64,000 nt of DNA, taken from contig NZ_WOAC01000015.1 of assembly GCF_009749525.1 (NCBI RefSeq), positions 62,001-126,000 of the forward strand. Reading direction: 5' to 3'. Made by a program: the position numbers and the translations under genes. The notes below the pieces were generated by a model. It had not been told where the DNA came from. It worked only from the letters and a program-made list of their open reading frames with translations, and made no database searches. Of this stretch, positions 39,871 through 50,162 are shown piece after piece (the first letter of the stretch is position 1; the number at the start of each line of letters is the position of its first letter). The DNA comes from Mesorhizobium xinjiangense (GTDB lineage: Bacteria; Pseudomonadota; Alphaproteobacteria; Rhizobiales; Rhizobiaceae).

Positions 39871-41123
39871 CGGCGTACCGGAAGCGCTTCGCTGGCGCCG
39901 GCGTCCCAGGCAGCCAGGAGCAGATCGTCGAGCGGCGTGGCCGCACCGCCATGCAGCGTAACGCTATACCAAGCGCCGCTCGCCGTGGGCTCGACCTGCA
40001 ATCGCGTCTGGCCGATATCGGAGAGCCGGGCGATGATGCGCTCGGCCTCCTGCCGGTCGGCGAAGGAGCCGACGGCGACATAGCCGCCCGCTTCGTCCTC
40101 CAGCCCGTGCCCGCGCTTCCACGAGGCGACGATGCGCGCGGGATCCATCTCCGGGCCGAGCGCCTCGAACGGGCGCGCCGCACGTGCGACACGCTCGTCG
40201 GCATAGGACAGGATGGCCATGGCCACGGCCTGCCGTGGAGCGGCCGCGGCAGGGCGCTCGGGCACGGCGGGGCCCGCTTTCGGCAGATCGAGCTCGAAGG
40301 TGCTGGCAATCGCGCGCTGGCCCGCCGACATCGATGCGCCCCGCACGGAGGAATTGGTGCGCAGTTCACCCGGGAAGGGTGCTGCCGGCGCGCCGCCCGA
40401 CGCGCTCGGCGTCGATCCGTTCATCGCCACCATCACGCCGGGCACGTCGGAACCGGCCGGCTGGTCCTGGCCGTCGCCCGGCCGATAGGACGCCATGAGA
40501 TACTGGTCGTCCTGGCCGTGCAGCGGCGCGCGGCCGAGATATTCCACCTTGACCTTGGCCGTGCCGTTCTGGGTGTAGTCGAGCAGTTGCGCGGCCCGCT
40601 TCGACAAATCGATGATGCGGTTATGGGCGAAGGGACCGCGGTCATTGACGCGCACCACGATCGAACTGCCGTTGGCGGCATTGGTGACCCTGGCGTAGCT
40701 CGGCAGCGGCATGGTCGGATGCGCTGCCGTCAGATGGGTCATGTCGTAGATCTCGCCATTGGCCGTCAGCCGGCCATGGAAGGCTTCGCCATACCACGAG
40801 GCAAGCCCGCTCTTCTCATAGTCGGGGTCTTCCTTGGGGTAGTACCATTTGCCCTTGACCTTGTAGGGCTTGCCGACCTGTTCGCGGCCGCCGCCGCGCT
40901 TGACGCGGCTGCGCTTCGTCGTCACGCGCGGGCTGGCCTTCACGCCATAGGCGGATTCGGCGAAATATTCCTTGGTCTTGCCCGTTTCGTTTTCGGCCGT
41001 CTGCGGCGCGCCGGCGCAGGACGCCAGAAACAAGCCGGCCAGAAAGACAGGGCCAATCGTTGCGACACGTCCCCTGTGTTGCTGCACGGCCTGACGGCCG
41101 TCCCTCGCGTCCCCACTCACCAT
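39867..41123 (-). CDS. rlpA: RlpA-family septal-ring lipoprotein, probable lytic transglycosylase, with SPOR domain
   Basis: A lipoprotein signal with lipobox (FLAGLFLASCAG) precedes a double-psi beta-barrel RlpA domain (GLASWYGEAFHGRLTANGEIYDM...HPTMPLPSYARVTNAANG...VRVNDRGPFAHNRIIDLSKRAAQLL). The catalytic Asp and neighbours of RlpA are in NDRGPF. A long Ala/Pro linker leads to a C-terminal SPOR-like domain (GGYVAVGSFADRQEAERIIARLSDIG), which would bind denuded glycan at division sites. The start is taken as the ATG at 41123. The last bases overlap repeat copy A by four positions. The downstream gene encodes a peptidoglycan carboxypeptidase, which fits a cell-wall pair. Confidence 0.9.
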   Translation of the reverse strand: MVSGDARDGRQAVQQHRGRVATIGPVFLAGLFLASCAGAPQTAENETGKTKEYFAESAYGVKASPRVTTKRSRVKRGGGREQVGKPYKVKGKWYYPKEDPDYEKSGLASWYGEAFHGRLTANGEIYDMTHLTAAHPTMPLPSYARVTNAANGSSIVVRVNDRGPFAHNRIIDLSKRAAQLLDYTQNGTAKVKVEYLGRAPLHGQDDQYLMASYRPGDGQDQPAGSDVPGVMVAMNGSTPSASGGAPAAPFPGELRTNSSVRGASMSAGQRAIASTFELDLPKAGPAVPERPAAAAPRQAVAMAILSYADERVARAARPFEALGPEMDPARIVASWKRGHGLEDEAGGYVAVGSFADRQEAERIIARLSDIGQTRLQVEPTASGAWYSVTLHGGAATPLDDLLLAAWDAGASEALPVRR

Positions 41124-41415
41124 CAAATATCACCGCTCATTCAAATCGATGCGGAAACCAACACGGGCGGTCAATCAATGCAACCCGCAAGCCGAGCGTT
41201 CATTGCCCGACAAATCATTATCACTTTCTTAACCGATTGTGACGCGAACCCGGCGGTTTTGTGGCAAGACGGCAAGGAAATGCGGTCCGGCGCCCGATAT
41301 CCCCGCAATTGCCGGCCTTGTGCGGCGTTCCCGGGGGCCGGAGACCGTTTGGCGCAATCGTATCGCATGCTTGATATTTCGTTCCCATTCGCACATACAC
41401 CGCCTTGTGTTCCGT

Positions 41416-41505
41416 GGAGGGATGGCCGAGTGGTTGAAGGCACCGGTCTTGAAAACCGGCAGGCGGGCAACCGTCTCGTGGGTTCGAATCCCACTCCCTC
41501 CGCCA
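41416..41505 (+). tRNA. tRNA-Ser (anticodon TGA)
   Basis: A class II tRNA with acceptor GGAGGGA/TCCCTCC (41416-41422 with 41495-41501), anticodon loop CTTGAAA (TGA) between ACCGG-type stems, a long variable arm (GCGGGCAACCGT region), T loop TTCGAAT and encoded CCA (41503-41505). It is on the plus strand between rlpA and the EF-hand gene. Confidence 0.96.
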
Positions 41506-41635
41506 CATTTTCCGCGTGTACGACCCGGAGACATAGGTAACAGATCGTCGCTAAGACGTCGGTGACAGTCTCGTGCCGAGCGCACCGGGCGTTGCCTCAA
41601 CACTCTTGGCTCACCCTCGAAGGGAAGCGGACAGC

Positions 41636-41660
41636 CAAAAGGCCGCCAAGGGGGCGGCCT
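41636..41660 (-). terminator. Intrinsic terminator of the EF-hand gene
   Basis: On the minus strand AGGCCGCC pairs with GGCGGCCT around a 5-base loop, followed by TTTT (41639-41636). It lies 42 bases past the stop of the leftward gene at 41702. Confidence 0.75.
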
Positions 41661-41701
41661 CTCCTTAGACTTCGCGTTCCATGAAGTGATTGCGGGGCGG
41701 A

Positions 41702-42055
41702 TCACTTCAGATGCCCGTCGCCGTCGCGGTCGGCTGCAGCGAAATCGCTCATGACCTGCCGCCGGAACTCGTCGCGGCTCACGCGGCCATCCCCGTTCTT
41801 GTCCGTGGTGCGGAACTGCTCCGGCGTCAGCACCTCCGTCACTTCACTCTCAATGAGAACCCCATCCCCGTTCTTGTCGAGCCTGGCAAAGCTTTCCACC
41901 ATGAAAGCCTCGTATTCCTGCTGACTGACGCCCCCATTGTTGTTGGCGTCGAGCCGGTCGAGGTGACCTTCATGCATGGCGGGTGCCTGTTGCGCCGCTG
42001 CCAGGCCGGTTCCAGCCACGAAGGTGATTGCGGCGGCAAGTATGATCTTGTGCAT
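41702..42055 (-). CDS. Secreted EF-hand calcium-binding protein (117 aa)
   Basis: A signal peptide (KIILAAAITFVAGTGLAAAQQ) is followed by four EF-hand loops: DANNNGGVSQQEY, DKNGDGVLIESEV, DKNGDGRVSRDEF and DRDGDGHLK, the last cut short at the C-terminus. The loops keep Asp/Asn at positions 1, 3 and 5 and Glu at 12 in most cases, so calcium binding in the periplasm is expected. The start is the ATG at 42055. It lies 17 bases after a glycine-zipper lipoprotein gene in the same direction and is followed by a clear terminator. Confidence 0.85.
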   Translation of the reverse strand: MHKIILAAAITFVAGTGLAAAQQAPAMHEGHLDRLDANNNGGVSQQEYEAFMVESFARLDKNGDGVLIESEVTEVLTPEQFRTTDKNGDGRVSRDEFRRQVMSDFAAADRDGDGHLK

Positions 42056-42072
42056 CTGATGTCCCCTCACTG

Positions 42073-42318
42073 CTAGCGGCATGCCAGACGGTTGCCAAGG
42101 TAACCGCCGCCGCCGATGCCGACGGCCTCGGCGATCACTGTACCCGATCCGCCGCCGATCGTGCTGCCGATCAGTCCGCCCACGATGGCGCCGCCGACGG
42201 TGCCGGCGATACATCCGAACTCGTGGTTGCGTGCCTGAACCTGGGGGTCGGTGCTGGCCTGACAGCCCGCCAGCAGCATCGCCGTCCCGGCGAAGACGAT
42301 TGCCTTTCGTTTGATCAT
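42073..42318 (-). CDS. Small glycine-zipper lipoprotein (81 aa)
   Basis: The sequence MIKRKAIVFAGTAMLLAGC is a lipoprotein signal peptide with lipobox LAGC. The rest is a glycine-zipper-like segment (GTVGGAIVGGLIGSTIGGGSG...GIGGGGYLG) that may insert into the outer membrane, as in OmpA-associated and Rick_17kDa-like small proteins. The start is the ATG at 42318; a longer open frame upstream lacks a signal sequence. It forms a short leftward unit with the EF-hand gene. Confidence 0.75.
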   Translation of the reverse strand: MIKRKAIVFAGTAMLLAGCQASTDPQVQARNHEFGCIAGTVGGAIVGGLIGSTIGGGSGTVIAEAVGIGGGGYLGNRLACR

Positions 42319-42643
42319 TCCCTCACCTGCCATTTCCTGTACCGCCCGCCGCACACCCCAGGATGAAGCACAGAAACGGCAATCTTTCATCGACCGGCGC
42401 GGGAAAAATGGCGAATACTTGACAGATGATAGAATCTTGACAGCAGGTCAGGAGGACTTTCTGTCCCTTTCCGGCACCACGAGATGTAATAATTTGAAAT
42501 GTTTCTTGAATTTCCTGCCCATCCTGTCGGAATCATAGCGATATCATGATGAGAATGAGATGAGCTTCTTGAATTTTAGGGGACGGTTGTTAAAAACTCG
42601 CTAGTGTCCCGAGTCCGAAATTCATTACGTTGCGAGGGCAATA
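42319..42643. promoter_or_regulatory. Divergent intergenic region
   Basis: The 325-base gap lies between the leftward lipoprotein gene and the rightward AraC regulator gene. Two TTGACA words (42419-42424 and 42437-42442) could be -35 elements, but no matching -10 hexamer at the right distance stands out. The right half is AT-rich. I see no gene in it. Confidence 0.35.
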
Positions 42644-43537
42644 TTGGCCGAAGCCGCCAGCAGTCTTTTGAGCAACGTTCCCGACGAATGGGGCCCCAAG
42701 GTCGAGACGGCCAGCGGAGCGGCCACTCGGACGCTGACGGGTCCCAATTCGATCGGCTTCAACGCACCCTCCCACATGGCGCTGGTCATGCTGACGCCGC
42801 AACCCGGGCGCGAGGTGGCGCTCAATTCGGACAAGCCGTCACAGTTCCTGGCGCCTGTCGGCACGTTGGAGATCGTTCCCTGCAACGCGGATATTTTTGC
42901 CCGCTGGAAGGTGCCGAAGGAAAACTTGCTGTTGGCCCTGGCGCCCGAACAACTCGGCAAGCTGGCGGGCCTGGAATTCGAGCGGAACGATTTCGAGTTC
43001 CGGCCTCCATCGGTCGGGCATGTCGACGAGAAGGCGCTTCTGCTCGCCCATCTGGTGAAGGACGAAATTCAAAAAGGCGAGGCGCTGAACCGTGTCTACA
43101 TGGATTCCCTGCTGACGGTCTTTTCCACCTATCTCCTGCGCAACTATTCGACGTTCCAGGACCGGCCCGCCTCCCGATACCGCGGGGGCTTGTCGCCCAA
43201 GAGATGGCGTGACGTACAGGATTACATCAAGGCCAATATCGGCGAACAATTGCCGGTCGAACGGCTGGCATTGCTTGCCGGTCTCTCACCCAGCCATTTT
43301 CTGCGCGCCTTCAAGAAGACCGCCGGCCAGTCACCGCATCAATACATCCTCACGGCACGCCTCGAACGGGCCGAGCACCTGGTGGTCACGACGGACCTGC
43401 CCCTGTCGAGGATCGCCGGCATGGCGGGCTTTGCCAATCACAGCCATCTCACCGCATCCATGCGGCGGCACAAATTCACCACGCCCAGCGCCCTGCGCCG
43501 CGATCACATCCTGCGCAGGGCCGGCACGCCACGATAG
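42644..43537 (+). CDS. AraC-family transcriptional regulator
   Basis: The C-terminal 100 residues form a double HTH of the AraC/XylS type (LPVERLALLAGLSPSHFLRAFKKTAGQSPHQYILTARLERAEHL...LSRIAGMAGFANHSHLTASMRRHKFTTPSALRR). The N-terminal 190 residues are a ligand or dimerisation domain of unknown specificity (TPQPGREVALNSDKPSQFLAPVGTLEIVPCNADIFARW). The start appears to be a TTG at 42644, with GAGGG at a suitable distance; an ATG further in would remove part of the domain. It lies upstream of a small lipoprotein gene and the BCCT transporter gene, both in the same direction, so it may regulate osmolyte uptake. Confidence 0.85.
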   Translation: MAEAASSLLSNVPDEWGPKVETASGAATRTLTGPNSIGFNAPSHMALVMLTPQPGREVALNSDKPSQFLAPVGTLEIVPCNADIFARWKVPKENLLLALAPEQLGKLAGLEFERNDFEFRPPSVGHVDEKALLLAHLVKDEIQKGEALNRVYMDSLLTVFSTYLLRNYSTFQDRPASRYRGGLSPKRWRDVQDYIKANIGEQLPVERLALLAGLSPSHFLRAFKKTAGQSPHQYILTARLERAEHLVVTTDLPLSRIAGMAGFANHSHLTASMRRHKFTTPSALRRDHILRRAGTPR

Positions 43538-43555
43538 ATCCCCGAGGAGACTTTC

Positions 43556-43849
43556 ATGATGAAATTCGCCGTCCATGCGACCCTCGCCATCGCCGCTCTG
43601 GCTTTCGCCGGCTGCGTGAGCGACGACACCGCGTGGGTCAAGGATGACACGCCTCGTACGGAGACGGAACAGGCTCTGGCCGAATGCAAGTACCAGGCAG
43701 AGGCGGCGACGATCGGGATCGGGGCGAACGATCACCCGAAGACCTGGGGCGAGGCCATCGGCGATGGAATAGGTGATGCCGTGATCCAGGTCATGGATGA
43801 GGACGAACTCGTCAAATCCTGCATGCGCGACAAGGGTTTCCGGCGATAA
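43556..43849 (+). CDS. Small lipoprotein (97 aa)
   Basis: The product begins with a lipoprotein signal (FAVHATLAIAALAFAGC, lipobox FAGC) and continues as a hydrophilic 75-residue domain (ETEQALAECKYQAEAATIGIGAN...DEDELVKSCMRDKGFRR) with two cysteines that could form a disulfide. Similar small proteins occur in many Rhizobiales without a known role. GAGGAG lies 6 bases before the ATG at 43556; a second ATG follows at once. It lies 18 bases after the AraC gene. Confidence 0.7.
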   Translation: MMKFAVHATLAIAALAFAGCVSDDTAWVKDDTPRTETEQALAECKYQAEAATIGIGANDHPKTWGEAIGDGIGDAVIQVMDEDELVKSCMRDKGFRR

Positions 43850-43929
43850 GGCAGCTTCCGCGATGAAGGGATTTAGCCATGTCCCGTCCTGCAATACGGT
43901 GAGGCGGCGCTGGCCAACGAACGAATGGG

Positions 43930-45924
43930 ATGCGATCAATGTTTAAGTCATTTGTCATCAATCCGCCGGTCTTTTACGGCTCGATCCTGATTATCGCTCT
44001 CTTTCTGGCAATCGGCGTTGTCGTACCTGACCAGGCCGGCGAAATCTTCAGCGCACTGCAGTCGGCCATTCTGAACGCCTTTGGCTGGCTCTATCTGCTG
44101 GCCGTCGGCATCTTCCTGGCCACCGTTCTGCTCCTGTGTCTGGGCAATTACGGTCAGCTCAAACTGGGGCCGGACGACTCCACGCCGGATTTCCGGTTCG
44201 TCTCGTGGATCGCGATGCTGTTTGCCGCCGGCATGGGAATCGGCCTGATGTTCTTCGCGGTGGGCGAGCCGATGTCGCATTTCATGCTGCCGCCGACCGC
44301 CGAACCGCGCACGATCGAAGCGACGCGCGAGGCCATGTCGGTGACCTTTTTCCACTGGGGCATTCACGCCTGGGCGATCTATGCCGTGGTGGGGCTCTCG
44401 CTTGCCTATTTCGGCTACCGGTACAATCTGCCGCTGACCATCCGTTCGGGGCTCTATCCGCTGCTGAAGGAACGCATTGACGGTCCGATCGGGCACGCGG
44501 TCGACATCTTCGCCATCGTCGGCACCATGTTTGGCATCGCCACGTCGCTGGGCCTCGGCGTCAGCCAGATCAATGCGGGTCTCAACTACCTGATCGGCCT
44601 GCCGATCGGTCCGCAGGTCCAACTGCCCTTGATCGCGGCGATCACGGCACTGGCGACGATTTCCGTCGTGACCGGCCTGGACAAGGGGATTCGAATCCTC
44701 TCCGAGACCAATCTCATCGTCGCCGTTCTCCTCATGCTCTTTGTGCTGGTGGTGGGGCCGACGGAGAACCTGTTTCGCGACTTCGTCCAGAATGTCGGCC
44801 TTTATCTCGACACGCTGATCCTGCGCACGTTCAACATCTACGCCTACGAACCGACCCCGTGGATCGATAGCTGGACGCTCTTCTATTGGGCCTGGTGGAT
44901 ATCCTGGTCGCCCTTCGTCGGGATGTTCATCGCACGCATATCGCGCGGGCGCACGGTGCGGGAATTCGTCGTCGCGGTGTTGTTCATTCCCGCCGGATTC
45001 ACCTTCTTCTGGATGACCGTCTTCGGCAATACGGCAATCGCCATCGACACGGGCATCGCCGCCGGCGCTCTGGGAACGGCAATCGCCGAAGACGTGTCGG
45101 TGGGACTGTTTCAGTTCTTCCAGTATCTGCCCCTGCCGGCGCTGACGTCGACGCTGGCAATCATTCTGGTCGCGGTCTTTTTCGTCACCTCGTCGGATTC
45201 GGGCTCGCTGGTGGTCGATTCCATCGCCGCCGGCGGGGAGACGGAAACGACAACCGCACAACGCGTCTTCTGGTGCAGCCTTGAAGGGTTTGTCGCGGCG
45301 TGCCTGCTGTTGGCGGGCGGATTGGGTGCGCTGCAATCGGCGACAGTCGCCAGCGCCCTGCCGTTCACCTTCGTCATGCTCGCGCTTGTTTGGGCGTTGA
45401 TTCAAGGCATGCGCGCCGACCTTGCGCAAGAACACGCGGCTGCGGCCGCATCCCATTCGCCTCCCGCCCAACCCGCTGCTGGCCTGACCTGGCAGCGCCG
45501 GCTGGCACTGATGCTCCATGCTCCAATTCAGAAAGAGGTCGAGCGATTCATCACCAAGGAGGTGCGCCCCGCCCTGGATCAAGTCGCCGGGGAGCTCTCC
45601 AATCGCGGCCGCGAAACGGTCGTGCAGGAAGAGGAGAACGGCGCGATTGCACTGCGCTCACACGCCGAGGGCGTTCGCGACTTCGTCTATGGCGTCGTGT
45701 TGAACAAACATCAATTGCCGTCTCTTCGCGCCGGCAAGCCGCAATTCCGATACGAGGCCAAGACCTATTTTTCCAGCGGAGCGCGCGGTTATGACGTCAT
45801 GGGCATGACGCGCGACCAGCTGATCACGGATATTCTGGTTCAATTCGAACGATACCTGAACCTCGTTCAATCACCGGAATCCCAACTCGTGCAGGCCGCG
45901 CCAGAGCATTCGGTCGAAGTCTGA
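43930..45924 (+). CDS. BCCT-family transporter (choline/glycine betaine type)
   Basis: The 664-residue permease has twelve hydrophobic segments and the BCCT signature [28 protein letters not shown] in helix 8, plus NAGLNYLIG and [14 protein letters not shown]. The last 130 residues form a cytoplasmic C-terminal domain ([28 protein letters not shown]...), as in BetT-type transporters where it senses osmolarity. Substrates are trimethylammonium osmolytes such as choline or betaine, taken up with protons or sodium. The start could be the ATG at 43930 or 43939. It lies downstream of the AraC gene. The GMC dehydrogenase gene that follows is on the other strand. Confidence 0.9.
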   Translation: MRSMFKSFVINPPVFYGSILIIALFLAIGVVVPDQAGEIFSALQSAILNAFGWLYLLAVGIFLATVLLLCLGNYGQLKLGPDDSTPDFRFVSWIAMLFAAGMGIGLMFFAVGEPMSHFMLPPTAEPRTIEATREAMSVTFFHWGIHAWAIYAVVGLSLAYFGYRYNLPLTIRSGLYPLLKERIDGPIGHAVDIFAIVGTMFGIATSLGLGVSQINAGLNYLIGLPIGPQVQLPLIAAITALATISVVTGLDKGIRILSETNLIVAVLLMLFVLVVGPTENLFRDFVQNVGLYLDTLILRTFNIYAYEPTPWIDSWTLFYWAWWISWSPFVGMFIARISRGRTVREFVVAVLFIPAGFTFFWMTVFGNTAIAIDTGIAAGALGTAIAEDVSVGLFQFFQYLPLPALTSTLAIILVAVFFVTSSDSGSLVVDSIAAGGETETTTAQRVFWCSLEGFVAACLLLAGGLGALQSATVASALPFTFVMLALVWALIQGMRADLAQEHAAAAASHSPPAQPAAGLTWQRRLALMLHAPIQKEVERFITKEVRPALDQVAGELSNRGRETVVQEEENGAIALRSHAEGVRDFVYGVVLNKHQLPSLRAGKPQFRYEAKTYFSSGARGYDVMGMTRDQLITDILVQFERYLNLVQSPESQLVQAAPEHSVEV

Positions 45925-45970
45925 CGACGAGCACGATCAGCGCATTGCGTCCTGGACGCGATGCGCTGGC

Positions 45971-47569
45971 CTACCGCCCGTCCTCGAGCATCATCATAGC
46001 CGCCTTTTCGGCGATCATCAGGGTCGGCGAATTGGTGTTGCCCGACGTAATGGAGGGCATCACCGAGGCATCGGCGATCCGCAGGCCTGAAATTCCGCGC
46101 ATTTTCAAACGCGCATCGACCACCGCCCGGTCGTCCGCGCCCATGCGGCAGGTGCCGACGGGATGGAAGATCGTCGTGCCGATCCGGCCGGCCGCCTCGA
46201 CCAGTTCCTCCTCGGTGCGGTAATCGGGCCCGGGCTTGAATTCCTCCGGCCTATAGCGCTGCAAGGCAGGCTGGTCGACGATGCGGCGCGTCAGGCGGAT
46301 CGCATCGGCCGCCACCTGCCGGTCGCTGTCGGTCGAGAGATAGTTGGGCCGGATCGCCGGCTGCCGGCGGAAATCATCCGAAACGGCATGCACCGAGCCA
46401 CGGCTGTCCGGCCTCAGATTGCACACGCTTGCCGTAAAGGCCGGGAACGGATGGACCGGATCGCCGAACTTTTCCAGCGACAAGGGCTGGACGTGATATT
46501 GCAGGTTGGGCGTCTCCCGCGAGGCATCTGAACGCGTGAACAGGCCAAGCTGGCTCGGCGCCATCGACATGGGCCCGGAGCGGCTTACCAGATATTCGAG
46601 CGCGATTGCCGCCTTGCCGGTCAGACGGCTGGCCTGCTCGTTGAGCGTGCGAATGCCGGACACCTTGTAGGCACAGCGCAATTGCAGATGGTCCTGCAGG
46701 TTCTCGCCCACAAACGGCTGCTCGCAGACCACGGGAATGCCGGCAGCCTGCAGCACGTCGCCGCGGCCGATGCCCGACAATTCCAGAATGTGCGGCGAGC
46801 CGATCGCGCCGGCGGCCAGCACGACCTCGCGGCGGCATTGCGCCTCGCGCGCCGTGCCGTTCTGCTCGAAGGCGAGGCCGGTCACGCGGCCTTCGCTGAT
46901 GATGAGCCGGCGCACATGGGCGCCCGTTTCGACGCTGAGATTCTTCCGGTTGCGCACCGGCTTCAGGAAGGCCTTCGATGCGTTCCAGCGCACGCCGGCG
47001 CGCTGGTTGACCTTGAAATAGGACGAGCCCTCATTGTCGCCGCGGTTGAAATCATCCACCTTGGGAATGCCCACGGCCTGCGCCGCGTCCTGGAAGGCGT
47101 CGAGGATGTCCCAGCGCACCCGCGCTTCCTCCACCCGCCATTCGCCGCCCGCGCCATGCATCTCGTCGGCGCCGCGGTAATAATCCTCCGGCTTTCTGAA
47201 ATAGGGCAAAACGTCGTCCCAGCCCCAGCCGGTGCAGCCCATCTGGCGCCACTGGTCGTAATCGCGCGCCTGGCCGCGCATATAGATCATGCCGTTGATC
47301 GAGGAGCAGCCGCCGAGCACCTTGCCGCGCGGATAGGCGAGCGAGCGGCCGCCAAGCCCCGGCTCGGCATCCGTGGTGAAGCACCAGTCGGTGCGCGGGT
47401 TGGAGATGCAGTAGAGATAGCCGACCGGAATGTGGATCCAGGGGTAGTTGTCGCGACCGCCCGCCTCCAGGAGCAGCACGGAGACGTTCGGGTCCGCCGA
47501 GAGGCGGTTGGCCAGCAGGCAACCGGCCGTGCCCGCGCCGACGACAATATAATCGAACGCGTCCGCCAT
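45971..47569 (-). CDS. GMC-family oxidoreductase (choline dehydrogenase-like)
   Basis: An FAD-dependent alcohol oxidoreductase of 532 residues. It has the dinucleotide motif VVGAGTAGCLLANRL, both GMC signatures (YPRGKVLGGCSSINGMIYMRGQARDYDQW; VVLAAGAIGSPHILELSGIG) and the active-site histidine region (FHPVGTCRMG; SGNTNSPTLMIAEKAA). It belongs to the choline dehydrogenase/AlkJ-like group, and the alcohol substrate is not clear. The start is the ATG at 47569, five bases after livM. It is the last gene of the liv operon, which suggests that the importer brings in a compound that this enzyme oxidises. Confidence 0.9.
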   Translation of the reverse strand: MADAFDYIVVGAGTAGCLLANRLSADPNVSVLLLEAGGRDNYPWIHIPVGYLYCISNPRTDWCFTTDAEPGLGGRSLAYPRGKVLGGCSSINGMIYMRGQARDYDQWRQMGCTGWGWDDVLPYFRKPEDYYRGADEMHGAGGEWRVEEARVRWDILDAFQDAAQAVGIPKVDDFNRGDNEGSSYFKVNQRAGVRWNASKAFLKPVRNRKNLSVETGAHVRRLIISEGRVTGLAFEQNGTAREAQCRREVVLAAGAIGSPHILELSGIGRGDVLQAAGIPVVCEQPFVGENLQDHLQLRCAYKVSGIRTLNEQASRLTGKAAIALEYLVSRSGPMSMAPSQLGLFTRSDASRETPNLQYHVQPLSLEKFGDPVHPFPAFTASVCNLRPDSRGSVHAVSDDFRRQPAIRPNYLSTDSDRQVAADAIRLTRRIVDQPALQRYRPEEFKPGPDYRTEEELVEAAGRIGTTIFHPVGTCRMGADDRAVVDARLKMRGISGLRIADASVMPSITSGNTNSPTLMIAEKAAMMMLEDGR

Positions 47570-47574
47570 GGTCG

Positions 47575-48552
47575 TCAGCGCGCGCCGCCCGCCTCCCCGC
47601 GCGAGAAGCGCGCGAGGAGTTCGCCGACAATGCCGCGCCGGAAAAGCAGGACGCAGATCATGAAGATCGCGCCGGTGATCACCGTCACCGGAAACGCCGA
47701 CGTGGCGAGATAGTTCTGAAAGGCGACCACCAGCCCGGCGCCGACGATCGGGCCGAGCATGGTGCCGATGCCGCCAAGCAGCGTCATCAGGATCACCTCG
47801 CCCGACATCTGCCAGGTGACGTCGGTCAGTGTCGCGAACTGGAAGACCAGCGTCTTCATCGCTCCGGCAAGGCCGGCCAGGGTCGCCGACATGACGAAGG
47901 CGGCAAGCTTGTAGCGTGCCACGCTGTAGCCGAGCGAGATGGCCCTGTTCTCGTTCTCGCGGATCGATTTCAGGATCATCCCGAAAGGCGAATGGACGAT
48001 GCGCCACACGGCGAAGACGCCGATCAGGAAGCCGGCCAGCACGAAGTAATACATGTTCAATGGCACGTTCAGATCGATCAGGCCGAACAGGTGGCCGCGC
48101 GGCACGCCCTGGATGCCGTCCTCGCCCCTGGTGAACGGCGCCTGCAGGCAGAAGAAGTAGAACATCTGCGCCAGCGCCAGGGTGATCATGGCGAAATAGA
48201 TGCCCTGCCGGCGAATGGCGAAGAACCCGACGATCAGGCCAAGAACCGCCGCCCCGGCAACGCCGAGCAACACGCCCAGTTCCGGCGTCCAGCCCCATTC
48301 CTTCACCGCATGGGCGGTGAAATAGGCCGCTCCGCCGAAAAAGGCGGCATGGCCGAAGGAGAGCAGGCCCGTATAGCCGAGAAGCAGGTTGAAGGCCGCG
48401 GCAAACAGCGCAAAGCACAGCATCTTCATCAGGAAGACGGGGTAGAGGAAGAACGGCGCCGCCACGAGCAGGGCAATGCCCGCGCCGACAAGCAGCCACT
48501 CGGCACGCATCCGCGTCTGACGCTCGATCCCGGTTGTGGTCAGATCGGTCAT
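47575..48552 (-). CDS. livM: Branched-chain amino acid-type ABC transporter permease
   Basis: The 325-residue inner-membrane permease has about ten hydrophobic segments and the LivM signatures NLLLGYTGLLSFGHAAFFGGAAY and SIRENENRAISLGYSVARYKLAAFVMSATLAGLAGA, ending in MTLLGGIGTMLGPIVGAG. The start is the ATG at 48552, directly after the livH stop. It pairs with LivH to form the channel and is powered by LivG and LivF. Confidence 0.92.
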   Translation of the reverse strand: MTDLTTTGIERQTRMRAEWLLVGAGIALLVAAPFFLYPVFLMKMLCFALFAAAFNLLLGYTGLLSFGHAAFFGGAAYFTAHAVKEWGWTPELGVLLGVAGAAVLGLIVGFFAIRRQGIYFAMITLALAQMFYFFCLQAPFTRGEDGIQGVPRGHLFGLIDLNVPLNMYYFVLAGFLIGVFAVWRIVHSPFGMILKSIRENENRAISLGYSVARYKLAAFVMSATLAGLAGAMKTLVFQFATLTDVTWQMSGEVILMTLLGGIGTMLGPIVGAGLVVAFQNYLATSAFPVTVITGAIFMICVLLFRRGIVGELLARFSRGEAGGAR

Positions 48553-48553
48553 G

Positions 48554-49441
48554 TCAGGCATCCTTCCCGAACAATCCGGCGGGCCGGACAAGAAGCACGA
48601 TCGCCATGATGACGAAGATGACGATGTTGGAGGCTTCCGGATAAAAGACCTTCGTCAGGCCCTCGGCGAGGCCCAGCATGTAGCCCGTGACGATGGCGCC
48701 GAGGATCGAGCCCATGCCGCCCACCACGACCACGGCAAAGACCACGATGATGAGGTTCGATCCCATCAGCGGACTGACCTGATAGACCGGCGCGGCCATG
48801 ATGCCGGCCAGTCCAGCGAGGGCCGAGCCGATGCCGTAGGTCAGCGTCAACAAGAGCGGCACGTTGACGCCGAAGGCCTGCACCAGCGTCGGGTTCTCCG
48901 TCGCCGCGCGCAGATAGGCGCCGAGCTTGGTCTTCTCGATCAGGAGCCAGGTGCCGAGGCAGATGACGAGAGAGGCAACGACCACCCAGCCGCGGTAGTT
49001 GGGCAGGAACATGAAGCCGAGATTGGTGCCGCCGGAAAGCTGCGGCGGCGGCGTGTAGGACTGGCCGGAAACGCCGAAGAAATACCGAAACGCCCCTTCC
49101 AGGACCAGCGCCAGGCCGAATGTGAAGAGCAATCCGTAGAGCGGGTCGACATCGTAAAGCCGCGACAGCGCCAGTTTCTCGACCACCATGCCGAAAAGCC
49201 CGACGATCAGCGGCGCAAGAATCAGCGCCGGCCAGTAGCCGATGCCCAGATGCGCCAGCAGCAGGTAGCCGACAAAGGCGCCCAGCATATATTGCGCGCC
49301 ATGGGCGAAATTGATCACCCGCAGCAAACCGAAAATGATGGCCAGGCCGAGGCTCAGCATGGCGTAGAAGGAGCCGTTGATGAGCCCGACCAGCAATTGG
49401 CCGAGAAGGGCCTGGATCGGGATTCCGAAGATCATGGTCAT
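48554..49441 (-). CDS. livH: Branched-chain amino acid-type ABC transporter permease
   Basis: The 295-residue permease has eight to nine hydrophobic segments and the LivH signatures GSFYAMLSLGLAIIFGLLRVINFAHG and VVVGGMGSILGAIVTGYMLG. The start is placed at the ATG at 49441 with GGAG 9 bases upstream. Longer starts would overlap the livF stop. The stop lies one base from the livM start. Confidence 0.92.
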   Translation of the reverse strand: MTMIFGIPIQALLGQLLVGLINGSFYAMLSLGLAIIFGLLRVINFAHGAQYMLGAFVGYLLLAHLGIGYWPALILAPLIVGLFGMVVEKLALSRLYDVDPLYGLLFTFGLALVLEGAFRYFFGVSGQSYTPPPQLSGGTNLGFMFLPNYRGWVVVASLVICLGTWLLIEKTKLGAYLRAATENPTLVQAFGVNVPLLLTLTYGIGSALAGLAGIMAAPVYQVSPLMGSNLIIVVFAVVVVGGMGSILGAIVTGYMLGLAEGLTKVFYPEASNIVIFVIMAIVLLVRPAGLFGKDA

Positions 49442-49445
49442 GACA

Positions 49446-50154
<709 letters not shown>

Positions 50155-50162
<8 letters not shown>

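Noticed and set aside
41506-41701. Possible insertion-sequence remnant after tRNA-Ser (GACATAGGTAACAG-like words)
   Set aside because: No transposase frame, terminal inverted repeats or target duplication could be found. The words alone are not enough.
43331-43939. 202-codon minus-strand frame opposite the AraC and lipoprotein genes
   Set aside because: It is antisense to an AraC double HTH and a lipoprotein with a clear signal peptide and lipobox, and has no recognisable domain.
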